A stretch of 64,000 nucleotides of DNA from Chthoniobacterales bacterium. Its GTDB lineage: Bacteria; Verrucomicrobiota; Verrucomicrobiia; Chthoniobacterales; UBA10450. The notes below the pieces were generated by a model. That model was not told the DNA's origin and did no database searches. It saw only the letters and a program-made list of their open reading frames with translations. Made by a program: the position numbers and the translations under genes. Positions 1 to 10,200 of this stretch are shown here, one piece after another; within the stretch, counting starts at the first letter, position 1, and the number at the start of each line of letters is the position of its first letter. The stretch is from assembly GCA_035274845.1 (NCBI GenBank), contig DATENU010000009.1:186001-250000 (forward strand), written 5' to 3'.

Positions 1-14
1 GCACCCTACAACGC
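1..14. repeat. End of a double-hairpin intergenic repeat (partial copy)
   Basis: The first 14 bases differ by one base from the end of the repeat copy at 19097-19110. The rest of this copy would lie outside the window, so this is a truncated member of the family also seen at 5408-5478 and 19048-19110. Confidence 0.45.
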
Positions 15-37
15 GCCGGTTGAAATAAGCGCCGGAG

Positions 38-1159
38 CTATTTGGTCGCGGCGGCTAACACGGTACCGCGTTCGTAATCGGAACGGATCCCGCGCGCGGC
101 TTCGACCAGCATCTTCCGGATGTCGGTGTCCTCGTTGATTTTCGCGGCTGTGATCAGCACCTGCGATTTCTCGTAATCGGAGGTAATCGAGGTCGCGGAA
201 GTGACGACGAGCTTCACGGCTTCATTGTCCGGCTTGGCGGCGAGGACCGCGCTCAACACCCGCGCCCGATCGTAGGCCGATTGGATTCCGTTCACGGCCT
301 CGAAGAAGGCCGGTTGTGCCACCGCTTCTGTCCCGCCGGCTTTGAGGAGGCCGAGAAGCGCCTGCGCCTTGTCGTGATCTGACGACATCTTCGCCACCGC
401 CGGAACCACGATCTTCAGCTGGTCGCTGGTCAGCTTGCGATCTTTCACGAGGGCGGCAAGCACCTCTCCTCGGTCGTAATCGGCATTAATCGTTGGAATC
501 GCGGCGGCGAACTCGGCCAGCGTCTCCTTGTCGTCGAGATACTTCCCAGCGACGGCCGCGAGCACCTGCCTCTTCTCGTAGGCGGAAGAGATATCGCGTG
601 CCGCCATCTGCACAACCTTGCGCGCCGCCGCCGCTTCGAGCTGGTGGTCTTTCAGCAGTTGACGGAGATAAGCCGACTTCGCGTAGTCGCCTTTGATCAA
701 CGCGACCTCCTCGAGCACCGCGGCCGCGCCGCCACGCTCGAACAACCGCGCCACCCGCCGCTCGACGTCGTAAGCCGACTGTCGCACCGCGTCGAGGATG
801 ACCGCGGCGACCCATTGTTTGCCTTCGGCATCGAGCTCGCGCACCGCGCCGTTCACCGAGTAGGAGCGCTGCAGCTTCCCGTCGGCGCCCGGGGTGATCT
901 CCAGTTTCCGCGTCACCGACGCCGCCTTCTCCTCGATCGTGACCGACCCGCCCGCCGAAAGCGATTTGAGGTCGCTGTAATCGTCCGTGAATTCGGGCCT
1001 GCCTTTGATCTGCAGATTGAACTCGCGGCCGTTTTCTGACTGCGTGATCGTCCATTCCTGCTCGTTGTTCTCGACCGTGTGCCTCGTCTCGGCCAGGACC
1101 GGTAACGCCGCGCCGCCGAGCACCACCATCGTTATCGCCAGCTTGATCTTCTGTTTCAT
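38..1159 (-). CDS. Secreted protein with seven 34-residue alpha-helical repeats
   Basis: A 373-residue protein with a signal peptide (residues 1-23, ending PVLA). I chose the ATG at 1159 because GGAAGG sits 5 bases upstream and the signal peptide starts there; the frame is open further upstream but has no export signal. Residues ~26-110 look like an extracytoplasmic beta-rich domain. From residue 158 the pattern [AD]-[YH]-[DE]-[KR]-x-x-[VA]-L recurs near 158, 193, 227, 261, 295, 328 and 361, a 34-residue period. Similar repeats occur in the C-terminal parts of BlaR1/M56-type antirepressor proteins (family knowledge); here there is no peptidase domain. The exact function is unknown; a periplasmic protein-binding scaffold is an inference. 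Confidence 0.8.
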   Translation of the reverse strand: MKQKIKLAITMVVLGGAALPVLAETRHTVENNEQEWTITQSENGREFNLQIKGRPEFTDDYSDLKSLSAGGSVTIEEKAASVTRKLEITPGADGKLQRSYSVNGAVRELDAEGKQWVAAVILDAVRQSAYDVERRVARLFERGGAAAVLEEVALIKGDYAKSAYLRQLLKDHQLEAAAARKVVQMAARDISSAYEKRQVLAAVAGKYLDDKETLAEFAAAIPTINADYDRGEVLAALVKDRKLTSDQLKIVVPAVAKMSSDHDKAQALLGLLKAGGTEAVAQPAFFEAVNGIQSAYDRARVLSAVLAAKPDNEAVKLVVTSATSITSDYEKSQVLITAAKINEDTDIRKMLVEAARGIRSDYERGTVLAAATK

Positions 1160-1328
1160 GAGAACCTTCCGTTGCTCATTGAAGTTATGCCGAACCGCGT
1201 TCGAGTCACGGTCGATGGTGCAAAATGTTTGTTGCCCAAGCGCTCCGCTTGCCTTGCTCAAAAGAGGCAACCGATGCGGTCGCCCTACAAGATCCTTCAA
1301 GGCCACTCTAGCGCCGATCAAGACTTCG

Positions 1329-1360
1329 ACCGCGAATGGACACGAATGGACGCGAGCGGG
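1329..1360. repeat. Short intergenic repeat of the GCGAATGGACACGAATGG type
   Basis: The unit ACGAATGGA or GCGAATGGA is repeated head to tail. A related element built on GCGGATTACACGGATG lies at 28739-28768, 13404-13431 (opposite strand) and, interrupted, at 19121-19181. All are in spacers. Confidence 0.5.
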
Positions 1361-1635
1361 CGGCAATCATTCTCCGGCGGGTTTGTCGCCGTCGGTGGCG
1401 ACTTCGGTCCGCTTTCATCGACATGGCCCTCGGTCCCAGCTGTTTTTATCCGAGGCTGTGGGGCTTAAACAGGAAGATTTTTCGAGAGGAAGCCAGGCAA
1501 TTCAACAGCCGCTGCTCACCCAGGCGCAAATGATTCGGCCTCTGCTGACCTTTTTGCTTTCTCCCGGGCCGTTTCTCCTTTTCCGTTGGCGATCCATTTG
1601 GTGGGAGAATTCTGCACGACCCACGGCATTGCGAT

Positions 1636-1761
1636 GATCTCCCCCTGACCATCATCGGAGTTCAGCTCGGCATTTATGCCGTCGCCACGGTCCTCTTCTT
1701 CGCCGTCGAACGGCCTTTCCTGCAATTGCGCCATCGCATCGCGCAACGCCAGACGCGCTAG
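1636..1761 (+). pseudogene. Remnant of an acyltransferase-3 (OafA-like) C-terminus
   Basis: Frame 1 reads DLPLTIIGVQLGIYAVATV followed by LFFAVERPFLQLRHR and a stop at 1759-1761. A last transmembrane helix ending in an [VE]-E-R-P-F-L-x-L-R box is typical of the end of acyltransferase-3 family proteins. No upstream part of such a protein continues in this frame. The match is short, so this could be chance. Confidence 0.3.
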
Positions 1762-1829
1762 CACGCTTCCTCACTCGTCGTTGCGGCTGACTCCACGCTT
1801 CGCAGATTAGAAAATTCCGCCACTTCGCC

Positions 1830-3623
1830 GTGGCCACTATGTCCGGCACCAAGACTTCAGAATCCTTACTGGGCGATTTTCGCACCGACTCACGGATGCT
1901 GCTTCTGGTCGGCTTTGCCCTGCCGCTCGGAGTGATCAGCGCCTTAGTCGCGAAAGCCTTGCTCTGGTTGATCGCCGAAATTACGAATCTCGTTTTCTTC
2001 CAGCGTTTCTCGCCCGAGATGGAGACGCTCCAACATCACCACCTGGGTCCGTGGGTCATCGCGGCGCCCGTGGTCGGCGCGCTCGTTATTGGATTGATGG
2101 CGCGTTATGGCTCCGAAAAGATTCGCGGCCACGGCATTCCCGAGGCGATCGAAGCGATTCTGCTCGGCGGAAGTTTGATCCAGCCCAGGGTGGCGATCCT
2201 CAAACCCGTCTCATCGGCCATTTCGATTGGCACCGGCGGACCGTTTGGCGCTGAAGGGCCGATCATCATGACGGGAGGCGCGGTCGGTTCGCTCCTCGCG
2301 CAGCTCTTTCATCTCAGCGCTGCCGAACGCAAAACTCTGCTCGTCGCCGGAGCCGCTGGCGGAATGTCCGCCGTCTTCGCTTCGCCGATCGCAGCAACCT
2401 TGCTTGCCGTTGAGTTACTCCTCTTTGAATGGCGGCCGCGCAGTTTCATTCCTGTCGTGGTTGCCGCGGTCGCAGCCTGGTTGTGCCGGATTCCATTGCT
2501 TGGCGCCGGCCCTATTTTCCCCGTGGCCGCGCATCCTCAGCTCGGGGTTTGGGCGATAATCGCCGCGGCTGGAATCGGAATTGCGGCCGGCTTCGGCTCG
2601 GGCGCTTTGACCGCTGTTGTCTATTTCTTTGAAGACGCCTTCGCCAAACTTCCGTTTCATTGGATGTGGTGGCCGGCCCTCGGCGCGCTCTTTGTTGGGA
2701 TCGGAGGATGGCTCGACCCGCGTGTTCTCGGCGTTGGTTATGAATTGATTCACGGTTTGCTTCGCGGAGAAATTTTGGGCGCGGCGCTGCTCGGACTGGT
2801 GGTCGGAAAGGCCCTGGTCTGGGCGATCGCCCTCGGCTCGGGCACTTCGGGGGGCGTGCTCGCACCTCTCCTGATCATTGGCGGAGCTCTCGGCGCGGTG
2901 ATCGGTCAATGGCTTCCGGTCGGAACGCCCGGTCTCTGGGCCATGATCGGCATGGCCGCGATGATGGGCGGCACCATGCGCTCGCCCTTGACCGGAATGT
3001 TTTTCCTCCTTGAGTTGACCCACGACCTGAACGCCCTTCCGGCGCTTCTTTGCGGTTCGGTCGCTGCTCTCGGTGTGACCGTCCTTCTCCTGCGGCGCTC
3101 CATTCTCACCGAAAAACTCGCCCGGCGCGGGCAACACATCGCGCGTGAATATAGCGTCGACTTGTTTGAGATGATGCGCGTCGCCGAAGTGATGGACGAA
3201 AATGTGCCGTTGATCCCGGCCAGCACCCCGCTGCCGCGATTTTCCGCTCGAATCGCGAGCGGCGATCCGTTGCTTTCCGGCCGCCAGGGCACTCTCCTGG
3301 GTGACGAGAACGGCGACCTCATCGGCATCATCACTCGTGGCGATATCGTCCGGTGTTTTGACCGTTCGCGCGACGAATCGCTGACCATCGGCGAAGCTGG
3401 ATCAACGAAACTCATCGTGGCTTACCCCGACGAAACATTGCATGACGCCATGGCCAAAATGTTGCGACACGACATCGGCCGAATGCCGGTCGTGGATCGC
3501 GCGAACGAGAAACGCGTTGTCGGTTATCTCGGCCGGTCCAGTCTTCTCACCGCGCGAGAGCGTTACCATCACGAGGAAGAATTCCGTTCCCGCGGCTTTG
3601 GTTCTGAAGCCCCCGGAATTTGA
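1830..3623 (+). CDS. ClC-family chloride channel/antiporter with C-terminal CBS pair
   Basis: A 597-residue ClC protein. The three ion-pathway motifs are visible: GHGIP (100-104, for GSGIP), GPFGAEGP (137-144, for G[KR]EGP) and GSGTSGGVLAP (336-346, for GxFxP). E142 sits at the gating glutamate position and E200 in FEWRP aligns with the internal proton glutamate of E. coli ClcA (E203), which favours a Cl-/H+ antiporter; this is an inference. About 10 membrane helices precede two CBS domains (~450-590) that usually bind adenine nucleotides. Start is GTG 1830 or ATG 1839; neither has a strong ribosome site. The next gene starts 6 bases after the stop, so the three following genes probably form one operon. 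Confidence 0.92.
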   Translation: MATMSGTKTSESLLGDFRTDSRMLLLVGFALPLGVISALVAKALLWLIAEITNLVFFQRFSPEMETLQHHHLGPWVIAAPVVGALVIGLMARYGSEKIRGHGIPEAIEAILLGGSLIQPRVAILKPVSSAISIGTGGPFGAEGPIIMTGGAVGSLLAQLFHLSAAERKTLLVAGAAGGMSAVFASPIAATLLAVELLLFEWRPRSFIPVVVAAVAAWLCRIPLLGAGPIFPVAAHPQLGVWAIIAAAGIGIAAGFGSGALTAVVYFFEDAFAKLPFHWMWWPALGALFVGIGGWLDPRVLGVGYELIHGLLRGEILGAALLGLVVGKALVWAIALGSGTSGGVLAPLLIIGGALGAVIGQWLPVGTPGLWAMIGMAAMMGGTMRSPLTGMFFLLELTHDLNALPALLCGSVAALGVTVLLLRRSILTEKLARRGQHIAREYSVDLFEMMRVAEVMDENVPLIPASTPLPRFSARIASGDPLLSGRQGTLLGDENGDLIGIITRGDIVRCFDRSRDESLTIGEAGSTKLIVAYPDETLHDAMAKMLRHDIGRMPVVDRANEKRVVGYLGRSSLLTARERYHHEEEFRSRGFGSEAPGI

Positions 3624-3629
3624 TTCGAA

Positions 3630-4685
3630 TTGAACACGCTCTCTGTTTTCTTTTTGGCAGAAGGCGAACAGACCGCCGACTCGGTGATGGCGCGGCTCAC
3701 CGGTTTCATCCGCGCGGCGAAACATTCCCTGGATATCGCCGTTTACGACATGCGCTTCAACGAGCTGCTGCGGGCGCAGCTTCTCGACGCTTTGCGCGAT
3801 CGCGCGAACGCCGGCGTCCAGATTCGTTTCTGCTTCGACGGGGACAAACCCACCGAACCTGACGTGGCCGCGGGCCAGGACCCTGCTCCGGCCGGCACGA
3901 GCGCCTTCGTTCAGTCGTTAGGCTTTCCCTGGCGGCGCATCGCCGGGATGAAGTTGATGCACAGCAAGTTCATTGTCCGCGATCGGGAGTCGGTCTGGAC
4001 CGGTTCAACGAACATGACCAATGACGCCTTCACCCTGATGGAGAACAATGTCGTCACCATCGACTCCCCGCTGCTCGCCGCCTCTTACGCCGAAGACTTC
4101 GAGCAGCTCTGGGAGAAAGAGAACTTCGAGAATACCGGAAAGATTCGCACTGAACCGGTGCCACTGATTTTCGCCGATCAACCGGCCACGGTTCGCGTCA
4201 TGTTTTCTCCCGGCCTCGGCTTGGAAATCGACACCGAGATCGCTCGACGCGTCCGCGCCGCGCAACGCCGGGTCCGCATTTGCAGTCTCCTGATCAATTC
4301 CGGCACGCTGATCGGCGAGCTTCTCAATTTGCTTCGTGCCGGGCGCGTCCCGGTCGACGGCATTTATGATCGGACCCAAATGGCGGAGGTTTACACCCAG
4401 TGGCAGGGGGTTCCTTCGAACCATTGGAAGATTCCCGCACTCCAGGAAATGGTCGCCCGGGCGCATCTCGCGGGCAAGAATTCCACCCCCTACAGCCCAA
4501 CCAGCCGCCACGATTTCATGCACAACAAGGTTCTCGTCATCGACGACACCGTCATCACCGGCTCCTACAACTTTTCGCGCAGCGCGCAGTTCAACGCTGA
4601 AAACATTCTCTTTATCGAAAGCGCGCCACTCGCCGAAACATACAGTCGTTATATCGACCACTTGAAAACGAAATACGCGCGGTGA
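3630..4685 (+). CDS. Phospholipase D-like protein with two HKD motifs
   Basis: 351 residues with the two catalytic motifs of the PLD superfamily: HSKFIVRDRESVWTGSTN from H111 and HNKVLVIDDTVITGSYN from H298. Each has the H-x-K-(x)4-D core and the downstream G-S-x-N. The family cleaves phosphodiester bonds in phospholipids or nucleic acids. No signal peptide or membrane helix is visible, so a cytoplasmic Nuc-like nuclease role is possible. The start is TTG at 3630, 6 bases after the ClC stop; its stop overlaps the next start (GTGA). Being followed directly by a uracil-DNA glycosylase makes a nucleic-acid substrate more attractive than a lipid, but this is inference. Confidence 0.85.
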   Translation: MNTLSVFFLAEGEQTADSVMARLTGFIRAAKHSLDIAVYDMRFNELLRAQLLDALRDRANAGVQIRFCFDGDKPTEPDVAAGQDPAPAGTSAFVQSLGFPWRRIAGMKLMHSKFIVRDRESVWTGSTNMTNDAFTLMENNVVTIDSPLLAASYAEDFEQLWEKENFENTGKIRTEPVPLIFADQPATVRVMFSPGLGLEIDTEIARRVRAAQRRVRICSLLINSGTLIGELLNLLRAGRVPVDGIYDRTQMAEVYTQWQGVPSNHWKIPALQEMVARAHLAGKNSTPYSPTSRHDFMHNKVLVIDDTVITGSYNFSRSAQFNAENILFIESAPLAETYSRYIDHLKTKYAR

Positions 4686-5407
4686 CCACGACAAGTGACT
4701 CATTGATCGCCGCGGCCGGACGACTGCGAGATGATGTCGATCGGTTGAAATTTGCCGCCCCGGTCACGCACGCTTACAACCCGTTGCGCTACGCCTGGCG
4801 CGCCCACGAGATGTACCTTCGGCGCTACGGAAACAATCCGAAGAGCGTCCTGTTTCTTGGAATGAATCCGGGTCCGTTTGGCATGGCCCAAACCGGAATT
4901 CCCTTCGGGCAAATTGCCGCTGTCCGTGATTGGCTCGGGATCGAAACGCCGATCGATCGTCCGCCTCACGAACATCCGAAACGGCCTGTGACCGGCTTCG
5001 ATTGTCATCGCAACGAGATCAGCGGCGAACGGCTCTGGGGTTTGTTTGCCAAACGATTCGGCACTCCCGCAAAATTTTTCCGGGAGCACCTGGTCATGAA
5101 TTATTGCCCGCTCGCCTTTCTCGAGGAGACCGGCCGTAACCGCACTCCCGATAAACTACCCCCTGAAGCGCGCGCCGAGCTCTTCGCTGCCTGCGACGAG
5201 CATCTCCGCGAAGTCGTTCGCATCCTAAGCCCAGAATGGCTTATCGGAGTGGGGGACTTCGCCGCCAAAAGAGCGCGCGAAGCGTTCCCAAATTCGCCTC
5301 CACAAATCGGCCAGATTCTCCATCCCAGCCCCGCCTGTCCCGCCTCGAACAAAGACTGGGCCGGCACCGTCACCACGCAGCTGCGAAAGCTCGGCGTCTG
5401 GAAGTAG
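4682..5407 (+). CDS. SMUG-type uracil-DNA glycosylase
   Basis: 241 residues. The catalytic motif GMNPGPFGMAQTGIPFG at 60-76 is nearly that of animal SMUG1, and the second motif HPSPACP begins at H214. Enzymes of this family remove uracil (and often oxidised pyrimidines) from DNA to start base excision repair. Bacterial SMUG proteins are known, for example in Geobacter. GTG start at 4682 overlaps the PLD stop by 4 bases, so translation is probably coupled. Pairing of SMUG with a PLD-like protein and a ClC channel in one transcript is not an arrangement I recognise. Confidence 0.9.
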   Translation: MTTTSDSLIAAAGRLRDDVDRLKFAAPVTHAYNPLRYAWRAHEMYLRRYGNNPKSVLFLGMNPGPFGMAQTGIPFGQIAAVRDWLGIETPIDRPPHEHPKRPVTGFDCHRNEISGERLWGLFAKRFGTPAKFFREHLVMNYCPLAFLEETGRNRTPDKLPPEARAELFAACDEHLREVVRILSPEWLIGVGDFAAKRAREAFPNSPPQIGQILHPSPACPASNKDWAGTVTTQLRKLGVWK

Positions 5408-5478
5408 CGTTGTGGCGTGCGCTGTCTCAGCGCATCCAAAGCGGGCGATTTTCCGCGGCGACAGCGGACGCTACAACC
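5408..5478 (+). repeat. Double-hairpin intergenic repeat, copy A
   Basis: Begins directly after the glycosylase stop. It contains the perfect hairpin GCGCTG-TCT-CAGCGC and ends in GACAGCGGACGCTACAAC. The reverse complement of 19048-19110 has the same order of elements. It may also serve as a terminator, although no T-tract follows. Confidence 0.6.
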
Positions 5479-5491
5479 GTTCCTCCCTTTC

Positions 5492-6451
5492 TTAGTTCTT
5501 ACTTTCGTTAAAGCGCGGGAAGAGGCTCAGCGCGTTGCTTCTTGTCATCTTTTCGCGGCCGGCGCCGTCGAACACGTCCAGCCGATCGAGTTCCATAATT
5601 TCGAAATCCAGCACATCGCCGTGCGCGTACGGATAATCTGACCCGAAGAGGACGCGATCGGGCCCGGCGAGGTCGAGCACCGGGCGCATCGCGTTTCGCG
5701 ATGGGGAAAGCGCGGTGTCGAAATACAACCGGCTGAGATACGACAGCACGCCATCGGGCGCGTTCTTTCGCACAACTGGGTGGCGGTCCGCGAGGGCCCA
5801 GCGCCAGGCGTGCGCCGGAATGGCGGCGCCGGCGTGCGACAGTATCCAGCGAATATTCGGATGCCGATGCAGCGTTCCCGAAAGCACCAGATTCAAAAAC
5901 GCGCGAGTGGTGTCGGCCAGAAATTCGAAAAGCGCTTCCGGGAATTTCAATCCCAGGTGCCGGCTGGTGGAATGCACGTTGGGATGCACGAACACGATGG
6001 CATTCCGCCGGTTGAGTTCCTGCATCAGTTCCTCGAACTCGGGATCGCCCAGGAAACGGTCGCCGGAATCAGCCAGCAACACGATTCCGTCGCACTTCAG
6101 CGTGTCGTAGGCGTAAGCGGTTTCCGCCACCGCATCGGCCGTGTTCGGCAACGGGACGCAGGCAAAATAACCGAAGCGCGCCGGATATTTTCGCATCAGC
6201 TCGGCGCCATATTCGTTGCAGTTCCGCGCCAATTCTCGTGCGAGGGCGGCATCGCCGAGATCGACCCCGGGCGAAGCCAGCGAAAGGACCGCCGTCTCTA
6301 TTCCATGGCGATCCATGATCTCCAGCGAAGCTTCCGGCGACCATTCCGGAAACGTGACTCCGCCCCCGGCCTTTACTCCGCGTTCTTTAACCGCGGCAAG
6401 GTACTCGGGCGGAAACAGGTGATGATGCGTATCGATTCGGGATAAGGCCAT
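5492..6451 (-). CDS. Amidohydrolase-2 family protein (ACMSD-like metal hydrolase or decarboxylase)
   Basis: 319 residues forming one TIM-barrel amidohydrolase-2 domain. Visible metal-site motifs are D-T-H-H-H (7-11), a central S-H-A-G, and F-G-S-D-Y-P at 269-274 with D272 as the late aspartate. The family includes aminocarboxymuconate-semialdehyde decarboxylase and related lactonases/decarboxylases; the substrate cannot be read from sequence. ATG at 6451. The last residues and stop are encoded in a T-rich repeated element (on the plus strand) described below. Transcribed alone, with the truncated LprI-like gene upstream on the same strand. Confidence 0.85.
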   Translation of the reverse strand: MALSRIDTHHHLFPPEYLAAVKERGVKAGGGVTFPEWSPEASLEIMDRHGIETAVLSLASPGVDLGDAALARELARNCNEYGAELMRKYPARFGYFACVPLPNTADAVAETAYAYDTLKCDGIVLLADSGDRFLGDPEFEELMQELNRRNAIVFVHPNVHSTSRHLGLKFPEALFEFLADTTRAFLNLVLSGTLHRHPNIRWILSHAGAAIPAHAWRWALADRHPVVRKNAPDGVLSYLSRLYFDTALSPSRNAMRPVLDLAGPDRVLFGSDYPYAHGDVLDFEIMELDRLDVFDGAGREKMTRSNALSLFPRFNESKN

Positions 6452-6496
6452 ATTCTCCGTCTTTCTTAATTCTTCCTTCTTAATTCTTACTTCTCT
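6452..6496. repeat. T-rich intergenic element (TTCTTAATTCTTACTTC type)
   Basis: Two near-copies of TTCTTAATTCTT(C/A)CTTC lie head to tail in this spacer. Related stretches occur at 5487-5512, 17757-17793, 22911-22932 and, inverted, 34992-35022. Several supply the stop codon of the adjacent gene. Confidence 0.5.
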
Positions 6497-7083
6497 TCCA
6501 CCCCTCCTGCTTCCGCCGCTTTCTTCACTTCCGCTTTCCGTTTCTCATCCAACTCGCCGGCCTTGCAGTAGTCGCCGTCGAAATAGGCCCGCGCGCCATG
6601 GTAGTAGCTCGTCTGCGCGCCAATGATTTCCAGGACGCTGCCGCGCGAGACGAACGCCAGATTCGTTTCCTCCGTCTTCGTGGGGTCGCGCCCCTTGTCA
6701 CTGAACCAGCCGAGAGGCGGGTTCCAGGTCGCGACCCCGGCGATCGAGCCGGTGTGATAGGTCGGTCCGCGCACCACCTCGACCACAAAGAACAGCTTCT
6801 CTTTCTCCTGCACGATCTCGACCGTCCCGCCGAAGCTGTCGACCCAGAGTCCGGTCAGCGAATCGCTTTCATTCTTTGTTCGGCCACGCAACCATTCGGC
6901 CCTGCTTTGGGTCAGCTCCGCCGCGGCTTCATAATACGCCGCCGTCTGTTTTCCCTCCCGCTCGCTATTGTCCCGGTTCGCCGCGCGCGCTCGGCGTTTG
7001 GAAATAACGCGGCAAGTTTCGGCAACGCTTTTTTTGCAGGCATAACTCGTTGGCGCTGAGCGTGCGTCGAAACGGGTCGTCAT
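6487..7083 (-). pseudogene. N-terminally truncated copy of the LprI-like gene at 11615-12361
   Basis: From 6487 to about 6990 this is a close copy (near-identical between 6750 and 6960) of the downstream part of the gene at 11615-12361, same strand. Upstream of the residues RAANRDNSE the two diverge abruptly, so the signal peptide and the DUF1311/LprI region are missing and the 46 residues in front are unrelated frame. It is probably not exported and likely non-functional. Together with the full copy it brackets the RHS gene, pointing to a segmental duplication or insertion event. Confidence 0.75.
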
Positions 7084-7219
7084 TTCGCAGTTTTATATCT
7101 TGCTTCTTTCGCGTAAACCGCTAAAACGCGCGGACCCCAAAGCGTTTCCACAAGAATTTCCCTCTCCTAAACCTCAGAACCTCCTCTTCACTCCCACACT
7201 CGGCGTCTGCTGTACCATC

Positions 7220-10200
7220 ATGAAAATCGATTCCACTTGCTTCGTATCCCAACTGCAACTCCTATGCGGACGAGTGCGCAGGTCGCTGCTCGCAGTCTGC
7301 TTGTTAGTCGCGGGCGCCATGGCCGTTGCGCCCACCGCCAAGGCGGACGTCGCATGTTACGCCCATAAGAGCACAAATTGCGGGGTCTTCCTCGCATGGG
7401 ATGGCGTCGTTCTCGACGATATCACCATCAACGTTGCTCCGGGCGTGCCTTCGGGACGTTATTCCGCAGGGCTGTTGGCAACCAATAGCGCATGGCTCCA
7501 AGGGTATTACGAAATGGTCGTCGTTAATGTTAACCCGGATGGAACCTGGTCGGGCGGTCTTAGCCCCGGGGCGGGGGTTAGCTACGGCAATGGCGTAAAC
7601 GGGTGGCAATTCTACAGCGTCACCGTCGGTGGCACAGCTGTCACTGTGACTGGCGACCTCCCGTATCTCGGCGGATACCCTTGCGACGGCAACACCGCGG
7701 GAAACGTACAACACGGCAAAATTCAGATCACGATCGGTACTCCACCTCCACCGTGCCTGCCTCGGGATCCATATCCCACCTGCGATGCTCCAAAGATCGG
7801 CGGCAATGCACCGACCTGTAGCAGCTGCGGCGGAGCTGGCGGTTCCGACAGCAAATCAACTTTGCCCTCCATGGCTCAGTACCGCATTCATTCGAGGCTG
7901 GTTAGTCTAAATATTCAGGGCAGGCCGCTTCGGTATTCCTCGGCCTACGGCCCGTCCGTTGATTTCACGGTCACGTACAACCAAAGAGATAATGAGCAGC
8001 CCGCCACGTTCAGTTACTCAAACCTCGGGCCAAAGTGGACATTTGGCTGGCTCTCGTACGTTACCGACTCACCAAGCTCACAGTTGGCGCTGACGCCGGT
8101 TTATCGTTCGGGGGGCGGCGCCGAAGTGTTTGCCTACGACGCGATCTCGCAGTCGTTTATCAACGACGCTCGCAGCCATGCGGCCCTTGTAAAGACCGGG
8201 CCGGCTAGTTATGAGCGCCGCTTGCCCGACGGCTCCAAAGAAGTCTTCGGCTTGAGCAACGGTGCGTCTTCGTATCCGCGCCGAGTCTTTATGACGCAGA
8301 TCGTTGATCCGGCCGGGAATACTACGAACATCGGATACGACGCCAGCTTCCGTGTGACGACGATTACGGATGCGCTTAACCAGGTCACGACCGTTTCCTA
8401 CGAGTTGGCCGGTGATCCACTCAAGGTCACGAAAGTCACCGATCCATTTGGTCGTTTCGCCACCTTCGAATACACGAATGGCAAGCTTACGAGAATTACC
8501 GACGAAATTGGTATTCAGTCGCAGTTCACTTATGCGGCCGGGACGGATTCAGTTGATTCGCTAACTACCCCTTACGGAACGACGACTTTCGTTACCGGCG
8601 AGAACGGGACCAATCGGTGGATCGAGGCTACCGATCCACTTGGTAAAGAGCGCGTCGAGTATCGAGACAACGCTCCGGGAATCACCGCCAGCGATTCGGC
8701 AGCGCCGGCCGCTTCGGGTATCACGAACGCCGGACTCGACGTCGCCAACACCTTTTATTGGGACAAGAAAGCGATGCAGGTAGCGCCGGGCGACTATACC
8801 AAGGCACAGGTCATCCACTGGCTCTATCAAGACGAGTGCAGCGTGTCCGACGTAATTTCGAGTGAGAAAATGCCACTCGAAAACCGCCTCTGGTATACGT
8901 ACCCGGGCCAGCCCGATTATCAGCACGTCGGCACATCAACAAATCCCTCGCAAACGGCTCGTGTGCTCGGTGACGGCACCACTCAGCTCAACCAGTTCGA
9001 ATACAATAGCATCGGCAAGACGACGAAGACGACCGATCCGGTCGGCCGGGTCATGAGCTATATTTACGGCACCAACAACATCGATCTGTTGGAGATTCGC
9101 CAGACCCGCGGGACCAATAACGAGCTCCAACGCAAGTTCACTTACAATACGCTTCACGAGCCGCTCACGGACGCCGACGCGGCGGGCCAGGTCACGACCT
9201 TTACCTATAACGCACAGGGACAAATGTTGACGCGGGCTAACGCCAAAAACGAGACAACGACGTATGCCTACGGCGGCACAGTTCCGACTGGTTGCCTCGC
9301 CTCCATCACCAGCCCAGCCTTCAACGGGGCGTCAGCCGTCACCACATTCATCTACGACAGCTTCAAAAGGGTCCGCACTATCACCGACAGCGACGGCTAC
9401 GCAATATCTACGGATTACGACAATCTCGATCGGAAGACGAAGGTCACTTTTCCGGATACAACCTACGAGGAATTTAGGTACACCGACAACGGTACCGGCG
9501 TGATGAAGCTCGATTTGACCGCCAGCCGGGATCGGCGCGGCCGGTGGACGTATCGCCACTATAACGCCAACCAGAAAATGGATTCGATCACAGACCCGGC
9601 CAATCGCACCACCCTGTACGGCTGGTGTAACTGCGGTGCGCTCACGAGTATTACTGATCCGAAAAACCAGACCACGGCCTTCAACCGCGACTTGCAAAGC
9701 CGAGTTTACGAAAAGGTGTTCCAGGATGGGACTAAAATTACCTACCTGTACGAAGGCCAGACCGCATCCAACATCGTCGGTGCGACCAGCCGCTTGAAGT
9801 CGTTTACGGACGGGAAAAATCAGCGGACGAATTACAGCTATTTTGCCGATAACACTTTGCAAGGTGTTAACTACACCGACACCGCAGGCCAATCACTTAG
9901 CCCATCAACGCCTTCCGTCACGTACGCGTACGATCCCAACTATAAACGCGTCAGCACGATGACCGATGGTACGGGCGTCACGAACTACGTTTACAATCCG
10001 ATTACTGTCCCGCCCGGCCTCGGCGCAGGTCAACTCGGAAGCATAGACGGTCCGCTGGCGAACGACACGGTTGTGTTCGGGTATGATGAGCTTGGCCGCA
10101 CCCTAAATCAGTCCATCAATGGCGCGGCAAACCCAATGGCCGTCACCTTCGATACCCTCGGTCGAGTTCAGACCGAAACAAACAATCTCGGCACATTTGA

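Larger units (their letters stand above)
1160..1829. other. 670-bp spacer without an intact gene
   Basis: This gap holds the promoter side of the repeat protein on the minus strand, a short near-repeat of the type ACGAATGGA at 1329-1360, and a degraded acyltransferase-like tail at 1636-1761. Open frames in it lack convincing starts, ribosome sites or conserved motifs. The ClC gene promoter must lie in the last part. Confidence 0.6.

Noticed and set aside
2415-3137. 240-codon minus-strand frame opposite the ClC gene
   Set aside because: Antisense of a well-defined ClC protein; strongly biased residue composition.
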